NCBI GenBank assembly: GCA_002081555.1
Contig: MZNV01000228.1
Coordinates: 1 to 39,500 of the forward strand
Source of the DNA: Protostelium mycophagum
Taxonomy: Eukaryota > Evosea > Variosea > Protosteliida > Protosteliaceae
Reading direction: 5' to 3'
DNA: 39,500 nt
Shown piece by piece: positions 1 to 11,379 of the stretch. Each line of letters opens with the position of its first letter. The first letter of the stretch is position 1. The notes beneath the pieces are model-generated. The model worked only from the letters and a program-made list of their open reading frames with translations, did no database searches and was not told where the DNA came from. A program made the translations under genes and the position numbers.

Positions 1-113
1 AGAGGGGCAGAAAGTCATAGTGTAAGTCACCGTGCCTGCAGGGCACGCGTGCAAACCCACTCCATCGTCTATAACAACATGTCAATCTTTGGAATGTACA
101 AAGAGACTCACCA
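1..113. repeat. 113-bp direct repeat, copy 1
   Basis: These bases are identical to 318-430 by direct reading, a period of 317 bp. Copy 1 starts at the window edge and may continue outside it. Read on the minus strand it carries the last intron and most of the last exon of the thaumatin-like gene. Homology stops at base 113, only 2 nt beyond the GTGAGT donor. The DNA that follows (114-287) does not resemble the upstream exon, so this copy looks like a broken 3' fragment rather than a second gene. Confidence 0.9.
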
Positions 114-287
114 GTCAAGAAATCCTTTGGCGAATTGCAGCAACACCAAAAGGTCCTTTGTTGGAAACGCGAAAAAGCTATTTGAAAAATCAAACCTTTT
201 CCTCTTTCAAACAAGTACTTTCCACAGAAAAAAATTTGCCTGAGCACAATATACTTAGAAATACAACTTTTATCTCATATGCATCAA

Positions 288-2130
288 TTACAGCTGGAGT
301 GGATAGCTGGAGCTTCCAGAGGGGCAGAAAGTCATAGTGTAAGTCACCGTGCCTGCAGGGCACGCGTGCAAACCCACTCCATCGTCTATAACAACATGTC
401 AATCTTTGGAATGTACAAAGAGACTCACCATAAGCATAAGCATAGACTCCTGCTGCCATGTCGTGCACAGCCTTAACATATTTCGTGTTGACAACTGGGC
501 CAGCTCTGCACTGCGCTGAGGAAACACATCCATTCGAGGGAGAACAACTGCTAGGTGCGGGAGTAGGACCTGGGAGCGTCTTAAAACTTTGGTGAAAAGA
601 GGATAAAGACTCACAACACATCCAGAGACCAGCGTTGAAGCTCTCGCTCTGGCCGAATCCATAAGGAGTCCCATAATTAATCTTTTTGCAAGGAGACATG
701 CACCCAATCACCTGACGAACTGAGTAACAAAGAATCAGAACACAATCATACCTGATTGTTGGAGATTAAGCGTAAATCCACGGAGGACATACCAACAGTC
801 GCTCCGTTGACGTTGATGCTGGGAACACTACCACCTAGGGACAAATCTTCACCGGAAGGACATTTTGCCAGATCGAGTTTGGACGCGTCGACACCTGAGA
901 ATCCGCATCCAGACGAGGAGCAATCGCATCCGTTCGTGGCACCATTGGCTGTACATGTTAGAGACATCATAATGGGTTGTGATGACACCTTTCAGAGAGT
1001 ACGGGATTGTCCAACCGTCGACCTGGGAAGTGTCAAACCAGGTGGTAGGGTTAGAGGAAGCGCAGGAAGATCCGGGCTTGCAACCCCAAGTTGCCTCAAA
1101 AAGACTGTCGACAGGGGGTGTACATCCGTTTGTAGGGCATCCACCTGTGCTTATCACTAGTGACATCATCACAATGACATACCTCCGGGGTAATATTGCA
1201 TTTGGTCTCCGATTATACAATTCTTCCCGTTTGAGTCGCAGCCGTACTTATTTTATGTCAAAAAAAGATCAATAAGTCGACAAACCTTGGCCCAAAATCT
1301 GGTAGACGATAGGCCGGTGCTAGGGATGAAATAATCAACATAAGAACCAGGAACTGCTTTTGTGGCCGTTGCACTCTGTCCGGTGATTGGTGTTCCTATT
1401 TGAATAAGAATATGGAGCATTATGAACGAGTTGCACCTGAACCTCCTCTGCCTTCGAACCACAGCGTAGATGCACAGTTGTTTATGATGCGTAAATCCGC
1501 TGTTTGAGTGGGGAATTGAGAGGACTGTGTAGTGGACATTGGCTTCGTCGTGAAGTTTGTTGGTTTTGCGGTGATAGTAATTGGTGTCTGGCCTGTTGTG
1601 CCGGCAGTCGCTTTGTAACTCAGGGCACCGTTTTGACAGTAGTAGCTCTGAGGATTGAAGCAAAGCCCATTGCAGCTGCTGGGAGCTCCGACGCTGCATA
1701 GAACAGAGGCTCCGTTATAGACGTCAACAGCGCAAGTAGAGGCTGAGGGAGAATAGCACTGACCATTGCAGCAGTTCGATCCCGAGGGGCAGTTGCATGA
1801 AGAAGGAGGTGTCTTAGTAGCCGGAACTGGGTTAGGGCCAGGACCGGGTGCTGGACCGGGTGCCGGGGTAGGGTTTGGTACTGGAGATGCTTGAGCACCT
1901 TGTACAATGCTACCGCTCTTGCAGGAATACAAAGATGGGTTGAAGCACGCTCCATTACAGCTGCTTGGAAAGCTGATAGGGCATAAGGCCAGGGCATTGG
2001 TGAAAGCATCAGTCGCGCAGTTGTACTGTGATGGTAAATAGCAAGCCCCATTGCAGGATGAGAGTCCTGTTCCGCAAGCTGAAGCTGCCGTGATGACGGT
2101 GAGCGCCAAGAGAAGGGGTCGAATATACAT
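288..2130 (-). CDS. Secreted thaumatin-like protein with N-terminal CNG cysteine repeats
   Basis: A spliced gene of about seven exons starts at ATG 2130 and stops with TAA at 288-290. The first residues (MYIRPLLLALTVITAASA) form a signal peptide. Four Cys-rich repeats of the type SSCNGxCxxPxxYxC follow, separated by a Pro-rich linker (PTPAPGPAPGPGPNP) and a Thr/Ser-rich linker. The rest is a thaumatin-like domain. It opens with LRIINNCASTLWFEG, continues with SLFEATWGCKPGSSC, VDGWTIPYSLK and YGFGQSE, and ends with AGPVVNTKYVKAVHDMAAG, YAYDDG and HACP. Introns are about 40 nt and have donors such as GTGCAA, GTTTGT, GTATGT and GTGTCA. The domain probably binds or attacks beta-glucans, and the CNG repeats resemble carbohydrate-binding modules of amoebae. 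A role on fungal or bacterial prey walls or the cyst wall is inference. Confidence 0.82.
318..430. repeat. 113-bp direct repeat, copy 2, inside the thaumatin-like gene
   Basis: This is the functional copy. It contains the 43-nt last intron (386-428, minus strand, GTGAGT...TTATAG) and the coding start of the last exon. Perfect identity that includes intron bases points to a recent duplication or an assembly artefact. Confidence 0.9.
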
Positions 2131-2744
2131 GGGTTACTCCTTTGCAAGTACAGATGGCTCTTAGAGTCCTTCCTTAAAAATGATTTATACCTCTACCAAA
2201 AAGAGGTCATCATGTCTCCCATCGCTCAAAGGCGTTCTTTTCAGTTAAGGACTAATCTACAATCAAATAAAAATAATTTCGGTATATTGCCGCGGTAATT
2301 ACCGTGTTTGAAATTTCTTCGACAGTTTTCCGGTCTTCGTTTCAAAGAGGCCACCGGGTTCTTTTACTGCAGCTGGCAAGAGCTGCTTATTCTGTTGATC
2401 GCCCTATGCTGAATCATAGAACGCCCTGACCTCATGCCCTCTCCCCGAGCGTTATTGGGAATTGCAGGATTTGGTCAGATTCCACTTCTCGGTAATGAAC
2501 ACGTTAATTACCGTGATTTTTAACGTGGTGCAATAATCCTTACACTGATCTCATCTCGTCAGAGAACCGTTTTCTTGAACCGACATATCTTGTACAAAAT
2601 ATTTTATTCAAGACCGTGGGGAAGTGTTTTCCTTTGTTCTGTGATTCTTACAGTCCTTCTGAGTGGTGTTCTTCCTCTCAGTTCGTCTCTCTCAGCTGCC
2701 GCTTGAGATTTTGTTTGAGTACCTTTCTACCATCAGAATTTGTC
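2131..2744. other. Intergenic region with CGGTAATTACCG palindromes
   Basis: This stretch lies upstream of the thaumatin-like gene and downstream of the MscL gene. I see no coding exon in it. It holds a perfect 12-bp palindrome, CGGTAATTACCG, at 2293-2304 and a near-perfect 16-bp one, CACGTTAATTACCGTG, at 2500-2515. The same family recurs in introns elsewhere in the window. The first 100 bases above ATG 2130 are the likely core promoter, but no motif is decisive. Confidence 0.6.
2293..2304. repeat. Palindrome CGGTAATTACCG
   Basis: Perfect 12-bp inverted repeat. Relatives are at 2500-2515, 6604-6642, 33454-33469 and 36606-36617. Confidence 0.85.
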
Positions 2745-3977
2745 TCAAACTATCATCATGCGCAGAAGGTCAAAATTCGATTCTGTTTTACGGCTCTTAC
2801 CGTGGCCCACCTTGTTTGGCATCTTCTTGTGTAGCTTCAGCGTGGGGGTCCTAGACCTCATCTCCAAATCCTCTTCATCAGAGCTGTCGTCTAATGATCT
2901 CATCACTTGGCTCTCTATCAGCTCAGGGGAGGTCGTCCCGGAGGCAGGTTCCAGTGTAGATGTGCAACATGGGCATCTACAACGGCTAAGAATTCCCGCC
3001 AATTTTAAAAAGTTTTTCGTGAATGTGGTGAAGAATATTTTAATTTTTTTGTGGTTTTATTTTGCAAAATTGAAATTTTATTTTCCAAGTGTTGGTTAGA
3101 AGCCTGCATCAAAAACCTGAATAAATATACGAATCGTTCTCACCTAACAGCTCTCAAGTGCACTTTGTTCATGCAGTAAAGACATTTCTTCATCTTTCCC
3201 ATCCCACTCTTTTGTTGTTGATGTATCGTCCTCACGAATGTAAACACGATCGTGGAGATCACCACGAAATTGAGAACCGAGTTCAGAAAGACACCGACGT
3301 TTACTGTCACGGCACCATCGTCTTTGGCATGATTGAGTGATTTGTATTGTGCGTGTGTGAGTTTGGCTTTTCTGCCCCTTTTCAACAGGAAATAGATGTT
3401 GGCAAAATCCACGCCACTGAGCAGCCAACTGTACATTTTGAGTGAAATTCAATTTAAATTCAGTTCAATTTCGTAAATGATTTACAGGAGAAAAACAACA
3501 CACCCGATTGGAGGCATGATTATATCATTGACTAAAGAATTGACGAGCTTGCCGAAAGCACCTCCGATGATGATACCCACTGCTAAGTCGATCACTGAAC
3601 CTTGGAAGGCGAAGTCCACAAATGATTTCCAAAGAGAGACAACTTTTGGTGGCGGCTGTAGTTTGTTAATCAAAGTTGTAAATTTGAAGACAGATCGATC
3701 AAGGGAAAAAGATCAGATTGTATGTAACATACGGTTGGAAGATCCTTAAGTCCAGCAGCACTGGCCAGTGCTTCAAGGTTTTCCATCAAATTATTAAAAC
3801 TCTCATTTCTTCTGGATTTTAATAACTGCAGACGTCAATCTGTATGCCATCAAATGGCAAACATACATGCCCATCATGGTGATGATCGTCGCCCTCACTC
3901 AATTCCGCATCAGAAGTGGCCCTCCTTCTTATGGTAGGTGGTGAAGTTCTGGTCAGACCTGGAAGCAGGTAGTCCAT
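2745..3977 (-). CDS. mscL: MscL large-conductance mechanosensitive channel with C-terminal zinc ribbon
   Basis: Five exons join in frame: 3867-3977, 3733-3825, 3504-3655, 3144-3428 and 2745-2976. They give 290 residues. The channel core begins with [19 protein letters not shown], followed by [19 protein letters not shown], which is the MscL N-terminal helix and pore-lining TM1. [11 protein letters not shown] and [20 protein letters not shown] give the loop and TM2. After TM2 comes a zinc-ribbon pair of cysteines, KKCLYCMNK and CPCC, like that at the C-terminus of some bacterial MscL proteins, then a hydrophilic tail. The N-terminal 75 or so residues are an extra cytosolic, basic and acidic extension. 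MscL opens at high membrane tension to release solutes. The introns show it is a resident eukaryotic gene. The ATG at 3977 is the first plausible start. Confidence 0.85.
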
Positions 3978-4203
3978 TTTAGATGTCTGAAATGTGGTTC
4001 GGTTTTTGACACGTGCGCTCGAAAACAACGGCACAACGAATTGTTCTTGAAGCTCTTGGTTCAGAGGCCAGGCTTGGCCCTCTCAAGGCAATTTTTGGTT
4101 TGGACTTCTGCTCAGAAGACTTGTTTTTGATTCCTGATGAAAAAGCAGAGTTTGAAATTTTGCATCGGAAAATCATTTCCCAACAACAACACAAAAGGCG
4201 ACA
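3978..4203. promoter_or_regulatory. Shared divergent promoter region of the MscL and ERK genes
   Basis: Only 226 bp separate the two start codons, which are transcribed away from each other. Both core promoters and both 5' UTRs must lie here unless there are upstream noncoding exons. I see no recognised element. Confidence 0.5.
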
Positions 4204-5771
<1,568 letters not shown>

Positions 5772-5783
5772 TTCAGAATAAAT
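5772..5783 (+). terminator. Polyadenylation signal of the ERK gene
   Basis: AATAAA lies within ten bases of the TGA stop (5769-5771). This matches the compact 3' ends of other genes here. Confidence 0.5.
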
Positions 5784-5856
5784 GCGAAAATAGCACAAAT
5801 TCTCTTATCTACAACGAGGCCTTCAAATTTAGTCATCACAAAAATTCACGTGACAA

Positions 5857-6339
5857 ATGTCCAAACCAGCAACATACAGCCCGCTTCCAGCGGAATCACA
5901 ACCTCGAAAGAACCTCAAAACGATACTTCTCTACAGTTCCATCGCAGCTCTCCTGCTGCACACCGGGATCGCAGTCCTCGTGACATCACTCGGTTTAGAG
6001 CTCCCCTCCCTTCTCTTCATTCTGGTGTCTCATTCTATATTTCTGCCGAGCATCGCACTTCTCATTCTACTCGCCAAGACAAACCAACACACACAAGGCC
6101 AAGTACTCAGCACACTGTCACTCAATGTGGCCTCCATGGTCTTTCTCGTGTCAGAACCCTTTGTCTTACGAGATACAATCATCTCTGCTGGCAGATGGAA
6201 GTTCATTGACATCACCGGTCTCATATTGTGGCTTCATGTGGTGATTACATTACTCAGGGGTGTATCACTTTATTGTGTGAAGCAACACATGGAGGAGCCA
6301 CAGAAAGATTCAAAGATGGAGATGCAAGTGAAAGTGTAA
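5857..6339 (+). CDS. Small four-helix membrane protein, unknown function
   Basis: This is a single uninterrupted frame of 160 residues, starting 86 bp after the ERK stop codon. After a short polar N-terminus there are four hydrophobic segments at about residues 22-45, 48-70, 85-105 and 117-137. A short charged C-terminal tail rich in Glu, Lys and Met follows. There is no signal peptide and no motif I recognise. The absence of introns is unusual among its neighbours. The even spacing of helices and the open frame support a real integral membrane protein. Its place in the cell cannot be told from sequence. Confidence 0.7.
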   Translation: MSKPATYSPLPAESQPRKNLKTILLYSSIAALLLHTGIAVLVTSLGLELPSLLFILVSHSIFLPSIALLILLAKTNQHTQGQVLSTLSLNVASMVFLVSEPFVLRDTIISAGRWKFIDITGLILWLHVVITLLRGVSLYCVKQHMEEPQKDSKMEMQVKV

Positions 6340-6431
6340 ATGAATGTACAAAGACGAAGAAGACTTCTTTTGATCTTAATTTGTACAAGTCACTTATGGA
6401 TGCCAATATCACTCGCTTGTTTCCGAGGCTT

Positions 6432-9400
6432 CTATAAAACTGTAAGGCCGCGAAAGAATGGATCTCTTACCATGGCATTCGGAGAAGTTTTCATCATGAT
6501 GCTCTGACTAGACCTTCTTCCAAGTGTTTCAAGCATCGGCCCGCTTCTCTTTCCCCCACTTGATGATTCTGTCGGTGTTAAAATCTTGACCCGAATGTAT
6601 TGTCACGGTTCCATACCGTGAGTTTTCACGGTAACTACCGTGTTTTCCACGATCGAGATTGATTTTTGGCGAAGCCATCACAGAAGGATCATGGAGAATT
6701 TGAATCTAAATTTAGCTCACTTCCGGGACTGGACACCACTTGTTTCTTCTGCTCCTCCATGTACTCCTTCAGTCGCTCCAACACCTCTGTCAGTTTCTTG
6801 TCATGCATCGAGACAAGTGTCAGAGATGACATCTCTTGCAACAGCATGTAATATTGTGACATCCTCTTGATGGGAAGTTCGATCAGTTTCCGCAGATTCG
6901 TACCAGATTCTTTCTCGGCAGAGATCTACAATTGTTCAGAAAATAATTCCAAATATTTAAACAGAATTCTTGGTCAAAGACAAAGTCATATCAATATATA
7001 ATATTATCGATTGTCCTCTGAAGCAACTGCAAACAAAGTTTGACTCGGGCGTAGCCTGAGAAAGTCGTGGTGGACGTGCAAACTTTTTGACAGCCAAAGG
7101 CCTCCGGGCATACGCAAACAAATAGTTGGTTTGCGGTTGGATCGCTGCGCAAAGCAGAATATCTTGTATTTAAAAATAATCACAACAATATATATAAAAT
7201 ATATATAAAAGATAAAATATATATAATATATATAAAACTCACAAGGAAACCTGCCCAGCCTAAATCGGTGTTCATTTGTTGGTCTAAAAGCTCATCCGCA
7301 TCCACATGGTCAGTCCGATATTCCTCGTATAATTTCATCACCAATATCACCTGTACATGTCAATATGACATGACAGGTGTCAGAATGACAGGTGTCACTC
7401 ACGTGGTTGAAGAATATGTCCCCGATATGTGGTTCTTCGTCCCAAATTTCGAGTCTTTTTTTCAACAGCGACAGGATGCTTTAGACATCAGAATATTCTT
7501 TGACGTCACGGTACGAAAGCGCGACCGTCACAGTTGTTACCGCATTCAAATAAAGAATGTGACTCACTCTTGTTGTGCATCGAAAATCTGTGGAAGGCAG
7601 CTGAATACGGCTCTTGTCGTATTGGCCGGCAACAACGGCGCATTCGTCGTTGTAGATGCCTTCACCGGCGCGTAAAATTTCTGTGACGTCATCAGTGAGA
7701 GTTTTCATCGAGTTTTCTCACGTCAAGTATGCATTTGAGTGAGTCGACGTATTCGATTTCTGATGTCAGTATTTTGTGGGCAACCTGGATTTGTCATTAC
7801 CTTCGAAAATGTACCACAGATGCGCTTGATTGGGATTGTAAACGTGTAAAATCACCGAGAATGTTGACAAAAAACATCAGCAGACACCAACATGTCTATA
7901 AAATGTTTCGCTTTCAAAATTCATAAACAGCAATAATGCCTGATCTGCAGACAAAACACAATGTAGCTGCATTATCTTACCGTTGCGGCCTTCTTTTGCT
8001 CATCTTCTTCTCTTAGTTTATTGAACTGCTTAGACCCTTCGTTATCGTTCTGTTCCCTCGCTGTAACGGTCAGTTTTCCCGCCAAAATTCAAATTTCAAA
8101 TGTGTCACCTGAAAAGGCGGAATTCAACAAGTCCTTCTGAGCTCTGTCCAATGCGTCGCTGATCAATTTGATCCAAGTGTCCTACGAATTTTCACTCACT
8201 TTTCACCGAAACTTCTGGTAATTTTCTCTGCCCGACATTTTGAAATCTCCGCGAAATTTCACCTTTTCGGCCCCGACACTGAATCCCACTTTTCCAGAGT
8301 GTGTCATCATCTCGAAATCGTATTTTCCACTGATGGGCATCAACTGTGATGTCTGCAGCAACACCAAGTCTTTGTATTTGAGTTTTGGCTTGCTCTTTTT
8401 CGTGATGAGTAGGGCGTCGTTGAATAAAAATACGATGCATTTGTCTTTGCTGACGGTCATGGGAGCTTCTCTCAGTAACCTTGGAGATGTCAGATGAAAT
8501 TTCGAGGGATTTTGACGTGATGGCAGTGATTTTTATTCGTGTGTCTTGATGTATGTTGTGGTCGCCACAGTTGCTTTTCTGCTGTATAAATAGATACGAG
8601 ATGACCCACCTTCTCTTTTGCTTTACCAACATATTGTCAGCAGGCCAACCTGTGATTTTCTCTTGTATGTCTAAGAGCCTATTGAGCTCGTCTGTGTCAT
8701 TTTTGTTTGCGTTGATATACTCGGCCAAATCTTTGATGAGGTCGAGTGCTTGTGACAATTTATCGTAATCAGGATCATTTTCTGCGGTGTTTTTGAGCAA
8801 GTCGGCGAGTAACAGGACGTATCTACGCAGTTGTAGATCAGTAAGGGTGGAGAAGTCGGGGAAAACTACCTGGGGATTCGTTGTACTGGCAAAATCATGA
8901 AGGAATTCAATGACATCGCGCTCATCGCGGGTGTAAATTCGTGCGTCTGTATTCTTATTATTATCGAGATCCAAACACGGTAACTAACGCGTTCTCGCCG
9001 CGTTCTGAACCATAATTGGACGGAAGAAAATCACATACCGTTAGGAATTCTTTGAACCGGATATTTTTTTCTCGAAGTGATTTTATGCTGGCAATCGACT
9101 TGTCATAATTATTGATGTAATGTTTGTACAGTTTCACAAATGCAATCTGATGACGTCATCATCCATCTACAACGAAGATCGTCACCTTTGCGAGGAAGAT
9201 ATCCCCGAGCTCGGGGAGGTCGTCCCATACGGAGAACCTCTTCTCGATGACATCTAAAAGCCCTTCATGGCACTTCCATATCACCTGACATCATTACTCT
9301 TATTCTGATTTATTTCTGATTATTTTTGGACATTTTTCTGTATGCCACCAAAGACACAGTCGTATTGGAATGAAACAAGCGGGATTGGTTTGGTCGCTTT

Positions 9401-11262
9401 GAAATGACTTGCGGGATTATGGGATTTTGGATGAAAATTCGTACCTCCCAGGAGGCAAATATCGAAGTGATCTCATCGTTGGATAAAATTTGTTCTTTTT
9501 CATTGTTTACGCACTTTCTAAAGCGGTCTATAAATAGCTACAAATATGTCAGAAATCGAATATTCCACGAAGATTCAGTGAAAACTCGTGTAGAATTAAT
9601 TTTTTCATCTGTTGAAAGAAAATCAGAAAAATCAACACATTCAATAAGCAAATTGAGTCTACAAATAACACATGGCAAAGCCACGAATAGACTCTATCTA
9701 CTCACTTGGTCACCTAAAATAATAAACGGACGGTAAATACTCACGTCGAAGATGATTTTAAGTGATTTAACATAGGTCCTCTCCGTCTCCAATGTTTCCT
9801 TGGCGATGTGTTTTCTCTTATCCCTCTTCTTCTGAATGAAATTCAGACAAGACAATTTGATTTTTGTTCTCATGTGTATTATCAAATATAGAATCGTCAC
9901 GGTTGCACAAAAATAATGACAAGATATCCCCAATTATCTTTCGTGATGACGTCATAAAAAACGACCCACCTTCAACTCCGCCTCCTGCTCCTCATTTTTT
10001 GATATTTCTTCTTTTCGCTGCTCATTCTTCTTCTTGGTGGCAGCTTCACATAACATCTGCAGCTCTGGTACCTCCATATCTGTGGCTAAGATAAAGAGAT
10101 CCTCACATTGGTGTTCAGATATAGAGGACAGTTGTCCTGTGTATAAATATTCGATGAAGGCGGCAGCCACTTCAAAAGAAGAGCATCTCAGGGGGTACTC
10201 GGTCTTATCGCGGGTTTGCTGTGAAATTTCAGAAAGATTTCAGTGAATGATTGGTGGTCCACCACTGTTCAAAGTGTGCTATACAGACACTCTCATCTAC
10301 AATTGGCATTGTGACGAAATTTCGCTAGCGATATTTCATGAAATTACCTCATTCTTTAAGTATGCCCTGATGGCCGGGCATCTCGATGCCAAGATGACAC
10401 GATGACACGGCACACGATGTTCTTTGATGGTGATGGTGAAATCAGCAAAAGCTGGGTCCCCAATCGCAGTCTTCAAATCACGTGACAGTGCACCCAGACT
10501 CTCCTCTACAACGTTTCATTTTTTCGAAACGTTGTAGAACACATACCTAATAGGGTCTCCACGTTGTCCGTTCCTTTTTTCGTTCTCCTTCTAAAGGTTA
10601 ATTTTGTCTCTTGGATCGCCAAAAATTTGTCTGTCTTTCTTTGATCTGTAAGTTCTTTCTCCAAACGCTTTAGACGGGGAGTGTTATTGGCAGCTGTGGG
10701 ATATGAGTCCGAAACATGGAAGTCATCTTCTTTGATTTGGTTGCCCGATCCATTCTGATAACCGAAAAATGAAATATCAACAAATGATGGATCCAGGGAC
10801 ATACTTGCTTCTTCGAAATTGTGTTCTCCGGAATCGTCCATTAACACTGTTATGATCAGTCTTGACACGAAATCAAGTCGACAACTCACTCGAGCTACAA
10901 CTGCTGGCTGATCCGGTCGAGGTCCTCAGATTTACTGGTAATTTATCAACGACAGGATTTCCTCCAACATATGATCTTTAGACTCACACATTTGGCGGCT
11001 TTGGCTTCCCAACCTCGACATTGGTGAACCGTTAACAGCAGGTGTAGGTCTCATTTTAGGAATTGGCTGCAAGGGAATCTGTGCAGGAAGAGAGGTAAGA
11101 GTAAGAGCTGGAGCCACCGTTGCAAACTCGGATCTGCCACGAAGCGTCAGTTGATCTGCTGTCTCAATGACACGATCTGATATGATCCAACATTAGAGAA
11201 GAAGACCTCATGATTGTGCTCGCCGAGCTTTGAAGCGGCCTCTTTGGAGGTGGTGATGTCAT
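6432..11262 (-). CDS. BTB-DH-PH-DH Rho guanine nucleotide exchange factor
   Basis: This is a long spliced gene. A Ser/Pro-rich N-terminus is followed by a BTB domain (DPAFADFTITIKEHRVPCHR about 10390-10450, then AAFIEYLYTG about 10140). A Lys/Glu coiled coil comes next (about 9965-10040). The first DH domain starts with ETERTYVKSLKIIFD (9750-9800), continues with SWECHEGLLDVIEKRF and LGDIFLAK, and ends with LRRYVLLLADLLK. The PH domain has KCIVFLFNDALLITKK (8380-8450). A second DH domain then begins with SEIEYVDSLKCILD (about 7740) and has KRLEIWDEEPHIGDIFFNH (about 7430) and LIELPIKRMSQYYMLLQEM (about 6830). No PH follows the second DH. The product should load GTP onto Rho/Rac GTPases and so control the actin cytoskeleton. 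The extreme N-terminus (ATG 11262 is only a candidate) and the last exon (stop about 6432) are uncertain. A two-gene reading is possible but less likely, because the linker exons splice in frame. Confidence 0.78.
6604..6642. repeat. Paired CACGGTA/TACCGTG palindromes
   Basis: Two adjacent inverted repeats: CACGGT-5 nt-ACCGTG at 6604-6620 and CACGGTA-AC-TACCGTG at 6627-6642. They lie in the inferred last long intron of the RhoGEF gene and belong to the same family as 2293-2304. Confidence 0.75.
7020..7160. other. GC-richer, hairpin-rich island inside an AT-rich intron
   Basis: The intron that splits the second DH domain is unusually long (about 330 nt). Its upstream part is almost pure AT (7170-7240). 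Inside it, 7020-7160 is GC-richer and self-complementary. Examples are the near-perfect hairpin CTCGGGC-GTA-GCCTGAG, and GCAAAC...GTTTGC arms near 7103-7125. It could be an intron-encoded small RNA or a small non-autonomous element. No snoRNA box set is clear. Confidence 0.35.
9148..9161. repeat. Palindrome TGATGACGTCATCA abutting a 3' splice site
   Basis: Perfect 14-bp palindrome in a 39-nt intron of the first DH domain (minus strand GTGACG...ATCAG). The last base of the palindrome is one base from the exon that begins IAFVKLYKHY. Confidence 0.8.
10505..10538. repeat. Intron hairpin containing the 3' splice site
   Basis: Arms TCTACAACGTTTC (10505-10517) and GAAACGTTGTAGA (10526-10538) pair perfectly over 13 bp with an 8-nt loop. 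On the minus strand this is an intron of about 41 nt in the BTB-RhoGEF gene. It starts GTATGT and its acceptor GTTGTAG lies inside one arm. Confidence 0.85.
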
Positions 11263-11379
11263 CTCGGTTCCGCACAAATTGGCTGCAGAACACAGGTTCC
11301 TTCGTTGTAGTTTGATCAAAATGTCAATTTTGCCGAACCGACAACACACCACGCATGCAGTGACACGAAATATTGTGCT

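Noticed and set aside
2745-3977. MscL as bacterial contamination
   Set aside because: Four in-frame spliceosomal introns and the local acceptor signal show that it belongs to this genome.
7170-7240. TATA-rich run as a microsatellite or promoter
   Set aside because: It lies inside the long RhoGEF intron and is ordinary low-complexity intron sequence.
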